Shown here one piece after another: positions 34,216 to 45,923 of a DNA stretch of 64,000 nucleotides. Where the stretch lies: the NCBI GenBank assembly GCA_947396885.1, contig OX377202.1, positions 18,042,001-18,106,000 on the forward strand, in the 5' to 3' direction. The DNA is from Heligmosomoides polygyrus polygyrus (taxonomy: Eukaryota > Nematoda > Chromadorea > Rhabditida > Heligmosomidae). The translations under genes and the position numbers were made by a program. Position 1 is the stretch's first letter. The number at the start of each line of letters is the position of its first letter. The notes under the pieces are model-generated. The model did no database searches. It saw nothing but the letters and a program-made list of their open reading frames with translations, and was not told the origin of the DNA.

Positions 34216-34405
34216 GAAGTTTAGCCATTTTTTTTTCGCTTCGCTATTTCGCTAAAGTTGACAAAATTGAATGGGAGAAAAGCAACACACCTGATGATAG
34301 AGCAAAGCATTCTCTTTGAACGGCAAATAACACTGTCCAAAGAACATTAACCAAAGAGTAGTATTAGAAACTGCTGATAGAAAAATTATGTCTTCTGGAC
34401 ACTCC
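34216..34405. other. Nothing recognised
   Basis: Short AT-rich spacer. Confidence 0.3.
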
Positions 34406-34695
34406 GGGCGCGTGTAGCGCAGTGGGAGCAGGCGCCGACTGTCGCCTGCACCCGATACTAGTTTCCTGGTTCGGACTTCCCGCCCATGCCAACCAAGCCT
34501 TCCATCCTTCCGGGGTCGGTGAATTGGTACCATAATTGTCTGGGAAGGATGAAGCGCTAATTTGTTCATCGACTGGCCACCGCAAGTCATTGTATGACCA
34601 AATACACATTCAAATCATCTCCACGATATCCCGTAGAAGTAGAATGCGTGGCGCATCCCAAAATAGAGATTGAATAACGCCTCCTTTCCTCTCAT
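34406..34695 (+). mobile_element. tRNA-derived SINE, full length
   Basis: Near-complete copy flanked by CTGGACACT at both sides (near 34395 and 34697), consistent with a target-site duplication. The tail is reduced to CCTTTCCTCTCATC. Confidence 0.85.
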
Positions 34696-34699
34696 CCTG

Positions 34700-35324
34700 G
34701 ACACTTCACTTTAATGCCTTTAAAATTAACGAAAACCAAAACAAGCGAAGAAACTCAACACAGTCTAGTTTTTTTAGAACAAATTATCTTTTTTCGAATG
34801 GTGTGCAACATTGTGGAAAGGAAACCCAAACGTATGTACACAGAGAGAGGGAGCTGTCAACAAAGGTCATTTTCCTTTTTTGACCTTTCCCATTATTCAT
34901 TTATTTATTATTAATGCATCCGTAAGGAGTGGTCAACAGTGATCGTAATAAAGCTGCGAAAACATTGCTCAGTGAAACAAGATTTAAAAACTCAGAACTC
35001 AACTTACAATTAGCGAAAAACACTAAAAAGAAGGATATCAAGAGCATTCAGGAGAAGGAACACCATTTTTGAACCTGCGCTATAAAGGGAGAAAATAACC
35101 AGAGGGTAGGACTGCCAACCCATAAGTAACATGCTCACTTCAGAAAATCAGACCAGCCACTTGATCCATCCACTTGATCGGCATTTTCTTCCCAGTTTTC
35201 ACTTTATGTATTGTCCCAGCTGCGACAAGCCAAAATCTGATTTTTCCACCTGAACAGCATTTAGTTTAGCGTACGTATTATGATAATGATAAAGGAGTAA
35301 GCACCGCGATACTCAACCGATTTG
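34700..35324. other. Nothing recognised
   Basis: AT-rich spacer. A 66-codon frame at 34714 has no recognisable features. Confidence 0.3.
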
Positions 35325-35557
35325 GGATACACCACACATTCTTCCTCTACAGGATGTCGTGGAGGCGACTTAAATACGTATTTTGCCATGCAATAAATTG
35401 CGATAGCCAGCCGATAGGCAAGCCAGCGCTTCATCTAAATCACCGACCCCGGAGGGGTGAAGGGCATGGTTGGCCTAGACGTGAAATCCGAACCAGGAAC
35501 CTGATATCGGGTGCAGGCGACAGTCGGCACTTCCTCCGACTGCGCTACACGCGACAT
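35325..35557 (-). mobile_element. tRNA-derived SINE, minus strand
   Basis: Inverted copy from GGGATACACCACACATTC through GGATGTCGTGGAGGCGAC to TTCCTCCGACTGCGCTACACGCG, with a small internal deletion. Confidence 0.75.
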
Positions 35558-35834
35558 TCCATGTTATTAACCTAAAACTGTGCAAAAATAGGAATGGGAA
35601 AAGCATCTTCTCAAACAAACCAAATTATTTTATTTCGAATGGTATAAATCGTTATGCAAAAGCTTTTAGCGAAATTCAAAACACAATATTTAAAAAACGG
35701 CGGAGACTTCGTTGCCAACCTAGTACATACTGCTCGCCAATTTTGACTTCAGAGGTGTCTACTGTCTCCGATACTGCCTAGTTTTTTCTTCAGGTAAGTG
35801 TCCCTTTCGAGAATAAAGGAGAAGGGATTATTAA

Positions 35835-36000
35835 TCGTTCGCTGAGTGCGCCGCGCACTCTTCTTCTGCTGTGTGGACGATTTATAGTCAGCGTATCTTT
35901 GGCCTATACAATGAGTTGCGGTAGCCTTAGGCAAGTCAGTCATTTATCCCTCCTAAACGGCTGGTAGCAGTTCACTGACCACATGGGAGATTGGATAAAT
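35835..36000 (-). repeat. Old tRNA-SINE 3' half, minus strand
   Basis: Diverged copy recognisable by GTGCGCCGCGCACTCTTCTTCTGC, TTTGGCCTATACAATGAGTTGCGG and GGTAGCAGTTCACTGACC. Confidence 0.5.
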
Positions 36001-36076
36001 ATTTGCTTGCTGTGGGGAGGATGCAAGCCAAGAATGTCGAGATTCGGGTGCTCTTGACTGCCGAAGCCTTCCTGTA

Positions 36077-36700
36077 CTACGCGCTCTTTGAAAAATTCTC
36101 AGCGAATTCAGGTGCGGATGAGTTAGAAACCTTGGAAGGAAGCACTTCGTCTCCTTCCCCTGAACCAATTCCGGCCACGTCGTGCCACTGGCCACTCGTC
36201 CGATTGCGACGACGGCGACGGCGACGCTTCGCCACGTCCTGTTTGCTCATCGCCAAAACGTTTCCTGCCCAATTTCCACGAAAAAAAAACGCGACAACTC
36301 GTCAAGGTTGTGCAGGCTGCTTCCGATTCTATTCGACGCCGCTTGGTATTCACATTAGTTACCCACCGCTGCACATCATTGTCATGTCCTCTTTGCGCCT
36401 CTCGTTCCACTTCAGTAGGACTCAATGCGTGTTCTGAACAAGCGGAAGGCCATGAAACCTCCTAAAACTGTCCACGCAGTCAGTTCCTCCCCTTGCGCGA
36501 TGTGCTTCGACTCGCAGCCTTAAAGAAACGACGTCGTCGCCGCGTGAGGAACCGGCCACTGTCGACAACTGGCTCGGCGGCGTCCGACTGGCGGCGGACA
36601 TGCACCCGGAAAACCGTAGTCAACACTGCAACATCGGCAGCACCGCTTCCGTCGTAATCCGACGGCGACGACAACCGTGCTGGCGGACGTCACGAGGCCA
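36077..36700 (-). CDS. Unassigned arginine-rich coding candidate
   Basis: A GC-rich stretch has several minus-strand open frames. The most protein-like are a 57-codon C-terminal frame (36250-36077) with a seven-arginine run and an acidic/serine-rich end (GSGEGDEVLPSKVSN..PEFAENFSKSA, stop TAG) and a frame at 36674-36480 starting MSSPSDYDGSGAADVAV. A third frame (36425-36123) overlaps. They may be exons of one nuclear or RNA-binding protein, but no splice chain was established. No known domain is recognised. Confidence 0.25.
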
Positions 36701-37024
36701 TTGCCCATTCGCTTCCTTCATCTCTAATTGGTATTCTGGTGTTGGTGATGATCAGTGTTTCTCTGAAGATTTGCCGGAAATGCGCGACTCGCGTGGAATT
36801 TTCTGGCGCTAATTTTGACGTGACGAACCTAAGCCAACCAGGAAGTTCTTTGAATATGTCGCAGTTTTCAGCATAAATTAAGTATGTGCCCGACGTTGCC
36901 TGTCGTTGTTCTAGGAACCTGTGCTCCTATTCATAGGTTGAATAGCACCATTTGTTGAACAGCACTTTCCTTCCTTCCCATATTGGACAAGACGTTTACC
37001 TAATATTAGGTTATAGGGAAGGTT
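36701..37024. other. Nothing recognised
   Basis: Spacer without supported features. Confidence 0.3.
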
Positions 37025-37340
37025 CTGGGCGCGTGTAGCGCAGTCGGAGGAGGCGCCGACTGTCTCGTGCACCCGATACCAGGTTCCTGGTTCGGATTTC
37101 CCGCCCAGGCCAACCAAGCCTTCCATCCCTCCGGGGTCGGTGAATTGGTACCAGACATGTCTGCGCAGGATAAAGCGCTGACTTGTTCATCGGCTGGCCA
37201 CCGCAAGTCATTGTATGGCCAAATACGCAAATAAATAAATAAATAAATATCGCCTCCACGACATCCTCTATAAGTACATAGAATGCGCCCGCGCATCTCA
37301 AGAGGGGTTGAGTAACGCCGTCCTTTATCCTTTATTATCC
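37025..37340 (+). mobile_element. tRNA-derived SINE with internal AAAT microsatellite
   Basis: Full-length copy in which the ACGCATTCAAATCGCC segment is replaced by a run of about five AAAT units near 37229. GAAGGTTCT flanks both ends (near 37016 and 37346), consistent with a target duplication. Confidence 0.85.
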
Positions 37341-38919
37341 TTAGAGAAGGTTCTCTCCATTTCTGGTTTCTAACTTCAGATGACCATAACTTCACATATT
37401 GCCATTCGTTTCAGTTAAGGTAAAAACCATTACATCTGAGGTACCGCTGCCGATAGAACGGTTTACCAGCTATCTTTAAGTTGTGAACAACTGGTCAGTT
37501 GGAGCTCTTGAGCTGTAGGAAGGCATTGTTGTGCCGTAATAGGATATGGTGAGAATTCGCCTTTCAAAGCAAGTCAAGAAATATCTGAAAATAACACTGC
37601 GGATGTAATATGTGTAAAAATTCCACACAATCAAGAATAGATTTTAACACCAATTCCTACTTCTTTTGCGCAGATGAAATTAACGATGTGCTAGGGTTTA
37701 TTTATGCATTTATTCCTCGTTGTTGAACGTTATTTCTGTATTCTCATTTGGAGTTACCTCTCGGAAGAGTTGAAAATTTTTATTCATCGCAGCAGGGTAG
37801 ATTTTCAATGAATTTGGTGTTGCTCTCAGATTTTCGTCGTCATGTTCTGCTCGAGTTGTTTAGCTTGATGCTAGAATCCACTGCGAATTATAAGATAAGT
37901 AGATTAAGAAATACCAAAATTGATTATTTGAATGTGACCTGAAACTTCGCGATCCCTACAAATACTTCGCAAACCATCTTCTGCTACTGTGATCCGCTCT
38001 TTATAATAAACAAAAAACATTTCGAAAAATGTTCGTTCCTGCGAAAAAATTAAAATAGGATTCTAGCGGTTGGCGTTGGCACACCGGTTTAAGGAGGCGA
38101 CGGATCGTAGACTTCAGAATAACCATAAGTGAATTTCTTTCTTTTTCCTCTATTTCAAGGATCTCATTTGAACACGCCACCGCTGATTTCATTAGAAACA
38201 CGCGCTTCCTAACGTTACACCTAAACTTTAATTTAATTCCGGCTTACGTTTCCGTAATTCAAGCCATGATGCTCCATGACACGAAAATCGAAAGTTTGTG
38301 CTGTCCATGACCCAAGTTCTTCGATTTTTAGCAGTCATCTTATATATTTGAAATGTGTTAAGAACTGAATGTGTTCTCCTCTACGTAAGGGTATCAAAAT
38401 GTCCCATGTAGTCGTGGAGAACAGAACTAAAACGATAGCGGGAATGTTCAAGGTACTAAAACGTCGAGAACTTTCTCAACAATCTAACTAGCCTGCTTAT
38501 TAGATTCCTCTGGGATATGTTCGGTAACAGGTCTCCGACTAACACAAAGGGTGCAATCCTAGTTGGTAGTGGCTGCTCTTGAACGATTTCCCTACATGAT
38601 GAAACTCAATAAATTGGAAACAACGTATAGAAATAAGCACACCAACCCGGTTCACTAGATAGACTCAGTTTCCGAGTTCCTAGTGGGGAGAGGGAACCTA
38701 AAAAGTACCATTCTCGGTGCAAATCTTGTGGGGACGACCTCATTGCTAGATTTGCACCGAGAATAGATTATGCTCAAGCAGCTAAAACAGATAACTTTGA
38801 TGAAATAAAATAAAAATAGACTAAGACACCATCAGTCAACGTTTTGGGCACAGACAAGACAATGTATTTCATGTCCTTTTCATTTGTAAACGTCTCGACA
38901 GTAGCTCACAAATGTAATA
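37341..38919. other. Repeat-poor AT-rich stretch
   Basis: No supported gene. The only structure seen is the hairpin at 38710-38764. Frames at 37748 and 38001 lack recognisable features. Confidence 0.35.
38710..38764. repeat. Perfect 17-bp hairpin
   Basis: ATTCTCGGTGCAAATCT (38710-38726) and its exact complement (38748-38764) flank a 21-nt loop. It is too short for a typical pre-miRNA. Confidence 0.7.
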
Positions 38920-40194
38920 TTAGGTTGTAACGAAATAAATGGCACTGAACCACTGTAAATTTAAACAGTTAATATCTCGGCTTGTAGGCAAGTTTATTAA
39001 TAGAAATGAAAACCTTCTGATTCTACACATCTTTGCCAATGTGACACAAGCTTTTCTGTCCCAGTAGCATAAAAATCAGAAGTTCTGGAGTTGACGAAAT
39101 CTTCGAAGGCACTTTCGGCATCCTGTTGGTATTTGAATATTTTCCCTACCAAGAAGTCGCCAAGATGCTTGAAGAAATGGCAGTCTGTTGGGGAGAGGTC
39201 GAGAGAAAACGGAGGATGTGGTAGAGTTTCAATGCTCAGCTCATTCAATTTCTGCAACGTCATTCGTGCTACATGGGGCGAGCATTGTCGTGCAGAAGGA
39301 GAACTCGCCTTCGGTTTACCAAGGCCGGCCGGATATCCTTCAACTTTTTCATCATTTCTTCAATTTCAATGCAGTACTTCTCTGCCGTGACGGATTCACC
39401 GGGAGGGAGGAAGCTGTGGTGAATAATTCCCAGCGAACACCACCATACTGTCACCATTACTTTCTTTTGGTGCAATTCCGGCCTCGCAAAAACCTTGGGG
39501 CTCTCATCGCTGTCCACCCACTGTGCCGATCGTCGCCTGTTGTCGTACATTATCCATTTCTCGTCACAGGTTACGATGCGATCAAGGAATGGGTCCGTTT
39601 CGTTACCTAGAAGCAGTGCGGACGAGATCTCATATCGTCGGTTTCTTCGCTCCTCAGACAGCTCGTGAGGCACCCATCTTTCCAGCTTTTCGATCTTTCC
39701 TTCAGATGCCGGGCAGCTGTGTTGTGACTGACGCCAAGAACCTTCGCTATCTCCCTGGTACCTTTGTGTGGATCCTCCTCTACCATATCTCTCAGCTTGT
39801 CCTCATCAGCATCACTATGCCTCCCACGACCTTCATGTTCTTCCAAGCTCTCATCTCCATTCCGGAACTTCTGATACCAACGATATGCCGTCCGAATTGT
39901 GGAACATTCTTGACCGAATGCGGCGTTGATCTTCTCGTCCGCCTCCTTAGCTGTAGTGCCCAGCTTGAATTCATACAAGTAAATGCCTCGGATTACCCTT
40001 TTCTCCATCTGCAAAAAAGTCAATAAAACTCTAAAGTTTTCTCACTTTCACATAGAAAATTTGGCACTCGCCGGTAGAGCAAAGTTTGCGCTTCTAAATG
40101 ATATGCCACATGTTACGGTTTGTTCTTGATCAAACGCGTAAAGACGCGCCAAAAAATGGCGCGAGCCAGTGCCATTTAATTCGTTTCAACCTAA
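38920..40194 (-). mobile_element. Full-length mariner transposon
   Basis: Inverted termini TTAGGTTG.AACGAA.TAAATGGCACTG are flanked by TA on both sides. The 1275-bp length matches full-length mariners, and the protein resembles the group including the hookworm element bandit. The gene is on the minus strand. Confidence 0.9.
38997..40023 (-). pseudogene. Mariner transposase with two frameshifts
   Basis: N-terminal frame (40023 down to about 39665): paired helix-turn-helix with TAYRWYQKFRNGDESLE and EHEGRGR. Central frame (39673-39269): CDEKWIMYDN with the first catalytic Asp and LLLHDNARP with the second. C-terminal frame (39263-38997): HPPFSLDLSPTDCHFF with the third Asp and a terminal WQRCVESEGFHF. 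All three catalytic aspartates are present, but the reading frame changes near 39665 and near 39266. It is therefore a recently inactivated autonomous copy, or sequencing errors are involved. Confidence 0.88.
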
Positions 40195-41135
40195 TATATT
40201 CTCATGTTTTCTGTTTTCTTTGTTCGGATTTCGCGAGCGCAGTTGTTTTCTAAGGAAATAGGAAGTTCTATATATTTCAATACGGAACGCATTCAGTTCT
40301 TATGAAATCGTCTCAAGAGTGGCCACCACCAACTAGGATTGATCCACAAAAGTTATCCTTTGAAAATGAATTAGAAGTTTGCGATGGTTCGAGGAGACAA
40401 AGACTTCGAAACATTTTAAACCGTTGCATGTGATCTACGCTTCATGAAGCATCCCTTGAAGAGATGTTCGTTCTTTTTCCAGTAAAAAAAATTAGAGTAT
40501 GCCGTTGACTGCCCACTTATCGAGGCTCCAGATGATAGATGACAGACTAGGTGAACTTTTTTAAACCGTCTTTATGCAAAGAGACGTCTCTGCATAATAT
40601 GCTTTCTCATAGTTAAGCCTAAGGTTTAACTATGAGAGCATCACTTGGGCAATGTTTCTACATTTCATTCATTCTATTGTTCTGGACAATCGTCTCATCG
40701 TGAGCACTGCTCTTGGTCGTTTTAAGGAAAAGGGGAACAAAAACTAGATGAAAGATAAGGTAATTAAAAATAGTAAAACTAGTATGAAAAGTAGAAGGGT
40801 TCTATACCTTTACTTAAATTGTCTCATGCTAAGGTTTTCTGCTGAGTTTTTAGGCTGCTCCTTCTCAATTCTCCTTAATTCCCTGTTAATTCCAAGATTC
40901 AAGCCATACGTTCATAAATCATGAATAAAGTTTTTTGGCCGATACATGGGTTAAACCCTCCAACATTGAAAATCATCTTATGTATTTTACACACATTTGA
41001 AGATGCTCGCTTTTCTCAACAAATATCATTAGAATAGCCTATTCCATTAGAGAATTAGAAAATTTGAATGAACGTGGATACGCTAAAAGCTCCTGGACGG
41101 CTAAAAGTTCAAGTTCGATCCACTATAAAATCTCA
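40195..41135. other. Spacer with one small palindrome
   Basis: No supported gene. A palindrome GCTTTCTCATAGTTAA...TTAACTATGAGAGC lies at about 40600-40640. Sequence near 40380-40490 resembles 18390-18530. Confidence 0.35.
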
Positions 41136-41339
41136 TTTTGAAGAGGAAAGTTATTGAGGTATGGGAAACCTGGACGTAAGTGTAGCTGTAATTCTCTACA
41201 TGTGTATGCATCTTTCCGTCTTTGTAGGGAAGATGTGCAGCTGATCAGAATGCTTCATCATCTTGAAAAAAGAGGAAATGGAGGACCAGTTCAATCATTA
41301 AGAGGTGCTCTTGAAGTGTCTGGTCCTCAATGGTGTTAA
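41136..41339 (+). CDS. Two terminal exons of an unidentified gene
   Basis: An exon ending at 41178 (reading RKVIEVWETWT) has a strong donor, GAC/GTAAGT. A 51-nt intron ends with TTTGTAG, and the next exon (41230-41339) continues in phase with EDVQLIRMLHHLEKRGNG, a GPVQSLRGALEV segment and a C-terminal GPQWC before TAA. The mixed, non-repetitive composition and consensus splice sites argue for a real gene. No family is recognised and upstream exons were not found. The first exon's acceptor (about 41136) is uncertain. Confidence 0.5.
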
Positions 41340-42194
41340 GTGCTCGAATTACACTTTTTCAGCATAATCCTTGCAAACGAGGAAAACCTTCATTGGCTTC
41401 TCTTCCGATTCAAGCTTATATACACATGTTGTTTAAAATTTTCACCTCTTCTAATCCTTGTTCCATTGATGGAAAGCGTTCAGTGTTCTGACAAGAAGAA
41501 GACGGAATCCCATTTTGCTTTGAAACGACGCTGACGCTGTAGTGGGCTACCATCCTGCCTAGGAAACAGAGGGAACGAGTTGGAATCTCGCCTGGTGTAA
41601 GAGTATCACGATCACAGCTAAAAAGCCTCGGCTCTACCCTAGTCATAGGAAAACATCATTAGAAAAGCGAAACAAATGTAAAGTGTAGTCTGTCAGGTGA
41701 CTGGAGAGAAAGGTCTTCTCCTAGGCTAGCTCACGGCGTCGTGTGTGATCGTTTTCGCTTTCAGTTTAGCCATCGTTGTCAAAATCAGAGTGATGTACCG
41801 ACCCCACTACAATAAATCACTGAACATCTCCTTACGCCCGCTAGCCCCTGTAAAGGCGACTCTAGGCTTGAAACGATAGGGTAAAACATTTAAAATATTG
41901 CAGCATTCAACTATGACCTTGAGCTGAAGCGATTCCATGCTTATATCAGTGACCAGCGAGGAGATTGTGGTTGTTGCTTGCGAAGAAAAAAGCGGAGCTA
42001 GCATCTTAGAAGAAAAGCAGTAGGTGCGGATTCGAGTCCTCCCGCCTGGCGCCTGCGTTTTAATTGCAGTTGTAGAACTTGTTGCTTTTCCCATTTGTTT
42101 TAAGCATTATTTCCATGTCCTCTGAATCAACAAACCAATAAATAAACAAGACTAGGCATCCATCTTAAAGCTTACAATATTAGTATTCATTATA
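41340..42194. other. Nothing firm
   Basis: tRNA-like B-box strings near 41596 and 42030 do not form cloverleaves by eye. No gene supported. Confidence 0.3.
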
Positions 42195-43290
42195 GGTATT
42201 CATCGGTTTATTCTGCCTCAGTGGAGTTGCACAGCGCGGAGTTCTCTCACCATTACTTTTTCTTCTGTATACGTATGAGATCCCCGATTCAGTTCAAAGG
42301 TTTGGAGTTTCATGTAAAATGTAGGCGCACGATATAAAGGTCTACAGAGAAGTAGAGAACAACCAAGAGGCCTCCTGTGATGTCCAAGCAGCCATAAATT
42401 TTGTAGAGAAATGGGCAAACACCTAGGAACTACTTCTTTCGACTGAAAAATTGCATTGCCTTGTGGTACAGTCCAAATCTAAAAGTCATCTTCCAACCTA
42501 TACGCTTAATGGATCAGTTTCAGAAAAGCTTTCTAGTGTACGTGATTCAGGATTCCATGTTTCCAGGAACCTAAACTTTGAACAACATTATAATGCACTT
42601 GTGAAGAAGGCTAACTACCGAATTTACAATTTGTTTAAGGTATTGAAAACCAAAGACCAACCTTCTCTCGTAAGAGCCTACAATACTTACGTTAGGCCCA
42701 TTGTAGAATGCGGTGTTTCAGTCTTCAGTCCCTGTCAAAAGAAGGACATAAACCTCCTTGAAAGTGTTCAGAATAACTTCACCCGTAAGCTTTTTCTGAA
42801 AAGTCGCGGCCTGAGTTACGACAATATTTCGAGTGGGTCTGACAGGGCTAAGATGCTTGGTTTGCCTAGCCTTCAGACTAGACGAAAAGGAACAGATTTG
42901 ATTATGTTGTTCAAAGTTCTGACAGAAGGCCTTCCATTGACCCAGTCGGGTTTTTGGTGTCCCTTTGGCAACTGACAGAAGGGGCATCTCAGACTCTATC
43001 TACAAATCCCAAAGTCAAAAGTGAGGTCAAGTTTCCTCATAGGGGCATCAGGGAGCTCAACACCCTACTTTCTTAGAATAAGGCCATGGCTAGAATGTCT
43101 CTGTCTTCTTGCCAACGTCTAAATACACTGAGGTTTCGTTAGGCTTGTTTTGTTTTATTTTTTCTTTGCTCAGTCACACAATTCCTTATATCTAATTTTA
43201 ATGTGTTATTGTTACCGCACAGCATTGTTATTTTACCGCATGTGATTATGATTCGTGCCTTATAATAAATAAAATAAAATAAAATCCTTG
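42195..43290 (+). pseudogene. CR1/Jockey-like LINE, 3' end
   Basis: The plus strand reads SGVAQRGVLSPLLFLLYT (RT palm), then the catalytic box degraded to stop-AHD, then an open frame from 42451 (VRDSGFHVSRNLNFEQHY, YVRPIVECGVSVFSP, the LESVQNNFTRKLF motif, LGLPSLQTRRKGTDL). The element ends in an AAAATAAAATAAAAT tail near 43270-43285. The domain order and short A-rich microsatellite tail fit a 5'-truncated CR1- or Jockey-type element. Stops and the lost YADD box show it is inactive. Confidence 0.85.
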
Positions 43291-43791
43291 TAGCAGCCCT
43301 GTAGGCCGGAAACTATAGTGTTGATCAAGATTCCAGTGCTGAAAACCCTTTCTATGCATCATCTGCAATTCAAAATTTTGCCCTGAAAAAAATTCGATCT
43401 AGTTGATCAAGCTTTATCGCAGCCCAGCTTTAGCTCTTATCTCTCACTCTCTCTGTATGAGTTTTTATAAGGTTCCGGCAAAATATTGTGATTGAGGGTT
43501 GCAGGTCTACACGCTATAAGAAACATAAATAGTTATACAAATAAATGGTTTTTTGGGGAATACTTGAACATCTTCATCACATATTCTGCCCAGCAGAAGT
43601 CTATCTTTGATCCAGCTTTCAGTCAAGAGTCACCCAGCTGAAACCAGGGATGAGTAAAATTGCATGGGGGTGTCAGCCTGATGAGAAAAATTGCAATAAC
43701 ATGGTTGGGAGATTTTAAGAGAAAATATAAATGTTCGCATCAGATTCAAAATTCACTTACTAATTACGGTTCATTATAGCCGTACCTAAGG
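43291..43791. other. Nothing recognised
   Basis: No supported feature. Confidence 0.3.
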
Positions 43792-43985
43792 ATGCGTGGA
43801 GCGCAATCGGAGGAGTCGCCGGCTGTCGCGTGCACCGATACCAGGTTCTTGTTTCAGTTTCCCTACACGGCCAACCAAGCCTTGCGTCCATCCTGGGTTG
43901 GAAAATTGGTACTAGACTTATCTGAAAGATAAAGCACTGATTTCTTCATCGACTGTCATCGCAAGTCATTGTTCAGTACCGCCGC
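43792..43985 (+). repeat. tRNA-SINE 5' two-thirds
   Basis: From GCGTGGAGCGCAATCGGAGG to CGCAAGTCATTGTTC. The 3' end is missing. Confidence 0.7.
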
Positions 43986-44999
43986 TAAACGCTCAACCAA
44001 ACGACGTTTGGGACGCAAAAACGCGTTTTTTGCGTCGCATCACGATAACTTTTTTCAAAGCAAAACTTTCTTCACAAAAATTTGCAATGGCTTTTATCAT
44101 CATGCATTCTATCATTTGGCATGGCACTGCCATCCAAAGGTCATTGGAACCCTGAAAAGCTATATCGTAATTAAGCAAGCCCTTAATTGCCTTGACCTGA
44201 CCTGCATTCGCGCACGAGTCTCGCTTAATTAGTCCCTGTGGCAGAAACAGACCTGCCAACTTCAATTTTAAAAGCTTTGATTTTTACAAAAAGTAATTTC
44301 ATGTTGTTTTTCTGCTTCCCCTTGTTACGGCGATCCATTTGATACTAAAATTGCATGGAAGCAATCCATTTATAGATCTGCCGTTCCCTCTCGATCGTGA
44401 TTTTTTCCCACCTTTAACTAGTGTTTCATGTTATTTCTGTCAGTCTAGGTCCGACAACTAGTCAGGTTGTTGACGGCAGAAAAGGTATTACAATTCTAAC
44501 TTTTCACTTAATTAGAAAGAGAACCAAGTCAGTTGTGAACTGCCAAACTTTAGGACGCGGACTTCTACTGAAATTTACTACAGACATTTTTTGGTCGAGA
44601 AAGTGTTTCTCCTTAGTGAATTGTCGCCTTATATATTTAGGTGAGCAGGTACAATGTATGCAGTATGCACACAAAGTAATAAGAAGTCAGTTGATCACCT
44701 TATCCGGATTCAGCTCTCTAAAAATTCCAATTTTCGTCGGAAATGAGAATTCAAATTCGCTTCTTCTTGTTCAGATTTCACTGGATGGTATTTCGATTAA
44801 ACTAAATATAAGTGAATATTAATTTTAAAACTGTATGCGCATATTTTTTAAATTCGTCAAGCATCTAACTGCCCATCAAATCACTCTTAGAGCCGACACG
44901 GCGGTCTGCTGTCCTAATTACGCCGACCTGATTTGCCCTAAGGGAACATGGCGCCATCCTAATTGAGATTTCTACCTTTTCTCACATCTATTCACTATC
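43986..44999. other. Spacer with unsupported frames
   Basis: A 133-codon plus frame (44421-44822) and 87-90-codon frames on both strands near 43969-44265 are present, but neither composition nor motifs support them. Confidence 0.3.
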
Positions 45000-45092
45000 G
45001 CATATTGCGGTCTATGTCGTAAGAATAGAATGCGTGGCACATCCCTAAAAGGATTGAGTAACACTGCCCTTTATCTTTTTTGTCCTTTATTG
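45000..45092 (+). repeat. tRNA-SINE 3' end
   Basis: AGAATGCGTGGCACATCCC, AGGATTGAGTAACACTG and CCTTTATC tail. Confidence 0.7.
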
Positions 45093-45199
45093 CCGTACCG
45101 GCCGTAGGCCATTGCTGACGACAATGTGGAGATTTTCACACAAGAACAGTTATAAAAATGCAGCGCTGTGGAGGAGCTAAAAATATCTAACGTCCGCAG

Positions 45200-45540
45200 G
45201 TCTTTCCCCACAGCTATACTCAAGTAATCTATTTTTTTCTATTATTCGAATTGTTCTCATTCGAATTTGGATGTTCTAGAAATCGCGTTTTTCAAATGTA
45301 TTTGATTTCGAATAGTTAGAAAATCGCATCTTCCGAATGTACTCAAATTCGAGATTACCTAAAAAGCTCTAGTTCTTCCAGCATATTCAAATACAAAAAG
45401 TTTCATTTGATGGATTGAATTCAAACTCGTACATTCAAGAAATTGCATTGTTTAAAGTGTAGAACATAGAATGTTCAGAAAAATCGCGTTTTACGAGTAT
45501 ATTCGAATTCGAATACTCGAAGATTTCTGAGAGCATCATT
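45200..45540. repeat. AT-rich irregular tandem repeat
   Basis: Loosely spaced variants of GAAATCGCGTTTTxxxAATGTATTxGAATTCGAAT occur several times (near 45280, 45330, 45485). The palindrome ATTCGAATTCGAAT is at 45493. Confidence 0.5.
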
Positions 45541-45559
45541 TTACCTATACTGAGTATGC

Positions 45560-45670
45560 AATTCGACTGATATATGTAGTGCTTTCGGTGAAAGTGCCGG
45601 CACACCACAAATCGACCAGTGGTTCGGTTCCCGTCCAGGGCAGCCAAATTTTCCTTCTTTTCATTATTGG
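45560..45670 (+). repeat. Second tRNA-like repeat, solitary copy
   Basis: GTAGTGCTTTCGGTG...CAGTGGTTCGGTTCCCGTCCAGGGC matches the tRNA-like unit found as an inverted pair at 5440-5930. Confidence 0.55.
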
Positions 45671-45686
45671 TGAATTGATGCTGGAG

Positions 45687-45852
45687 TGTTGAGTACTTGG
45701 CCGCTGTGGTATAGACTTGATGGACGATATACGCTTTATTGCCGACGACCGATAAACTGCAAACCATACCAGAGTAGCCTTCATATAGTAGTCCTTTAAT
45801 CACTGTATGATAATCATCATATCATGCGACTGGTATAGACTGATATGTAACA
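45687..45852 (-). repeat. 3' LTR
   Basis: Identical to the 5' LTR except one base (GCCTTCATATAG here, GCCTTTATATAG there). Confidence 0.92.
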
Positions 45853-45866
45853 CCTCCCCTTTTTGA
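45853..45866 (-). promoter_or_regulatory. Polypurine tract
   Basis: On the minus strand AAAAAGGGGAGG directly precedes the 3' LTR, the expected position of the plus-strand primer for reverse transcription. Confidence 0.75.
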
Positions 45867-45923
45867 AGATGATAAATCAGTTTTACAATCGGATAATACG
45901 ATGATCTAATTGTTACAACGATC

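Noticed and set aside
41930..42060. Possible tRNA near GATTCGAGTCCTCCC
   Set aside because: The B-box string is good but the T stem does not pair and no A box lies at the right distance.
44421..44822. 133-codon plus-strand frame
   Set aside because: AT-rich stretch, no motif, no splice or regulatory context. Probably a chance open frame.
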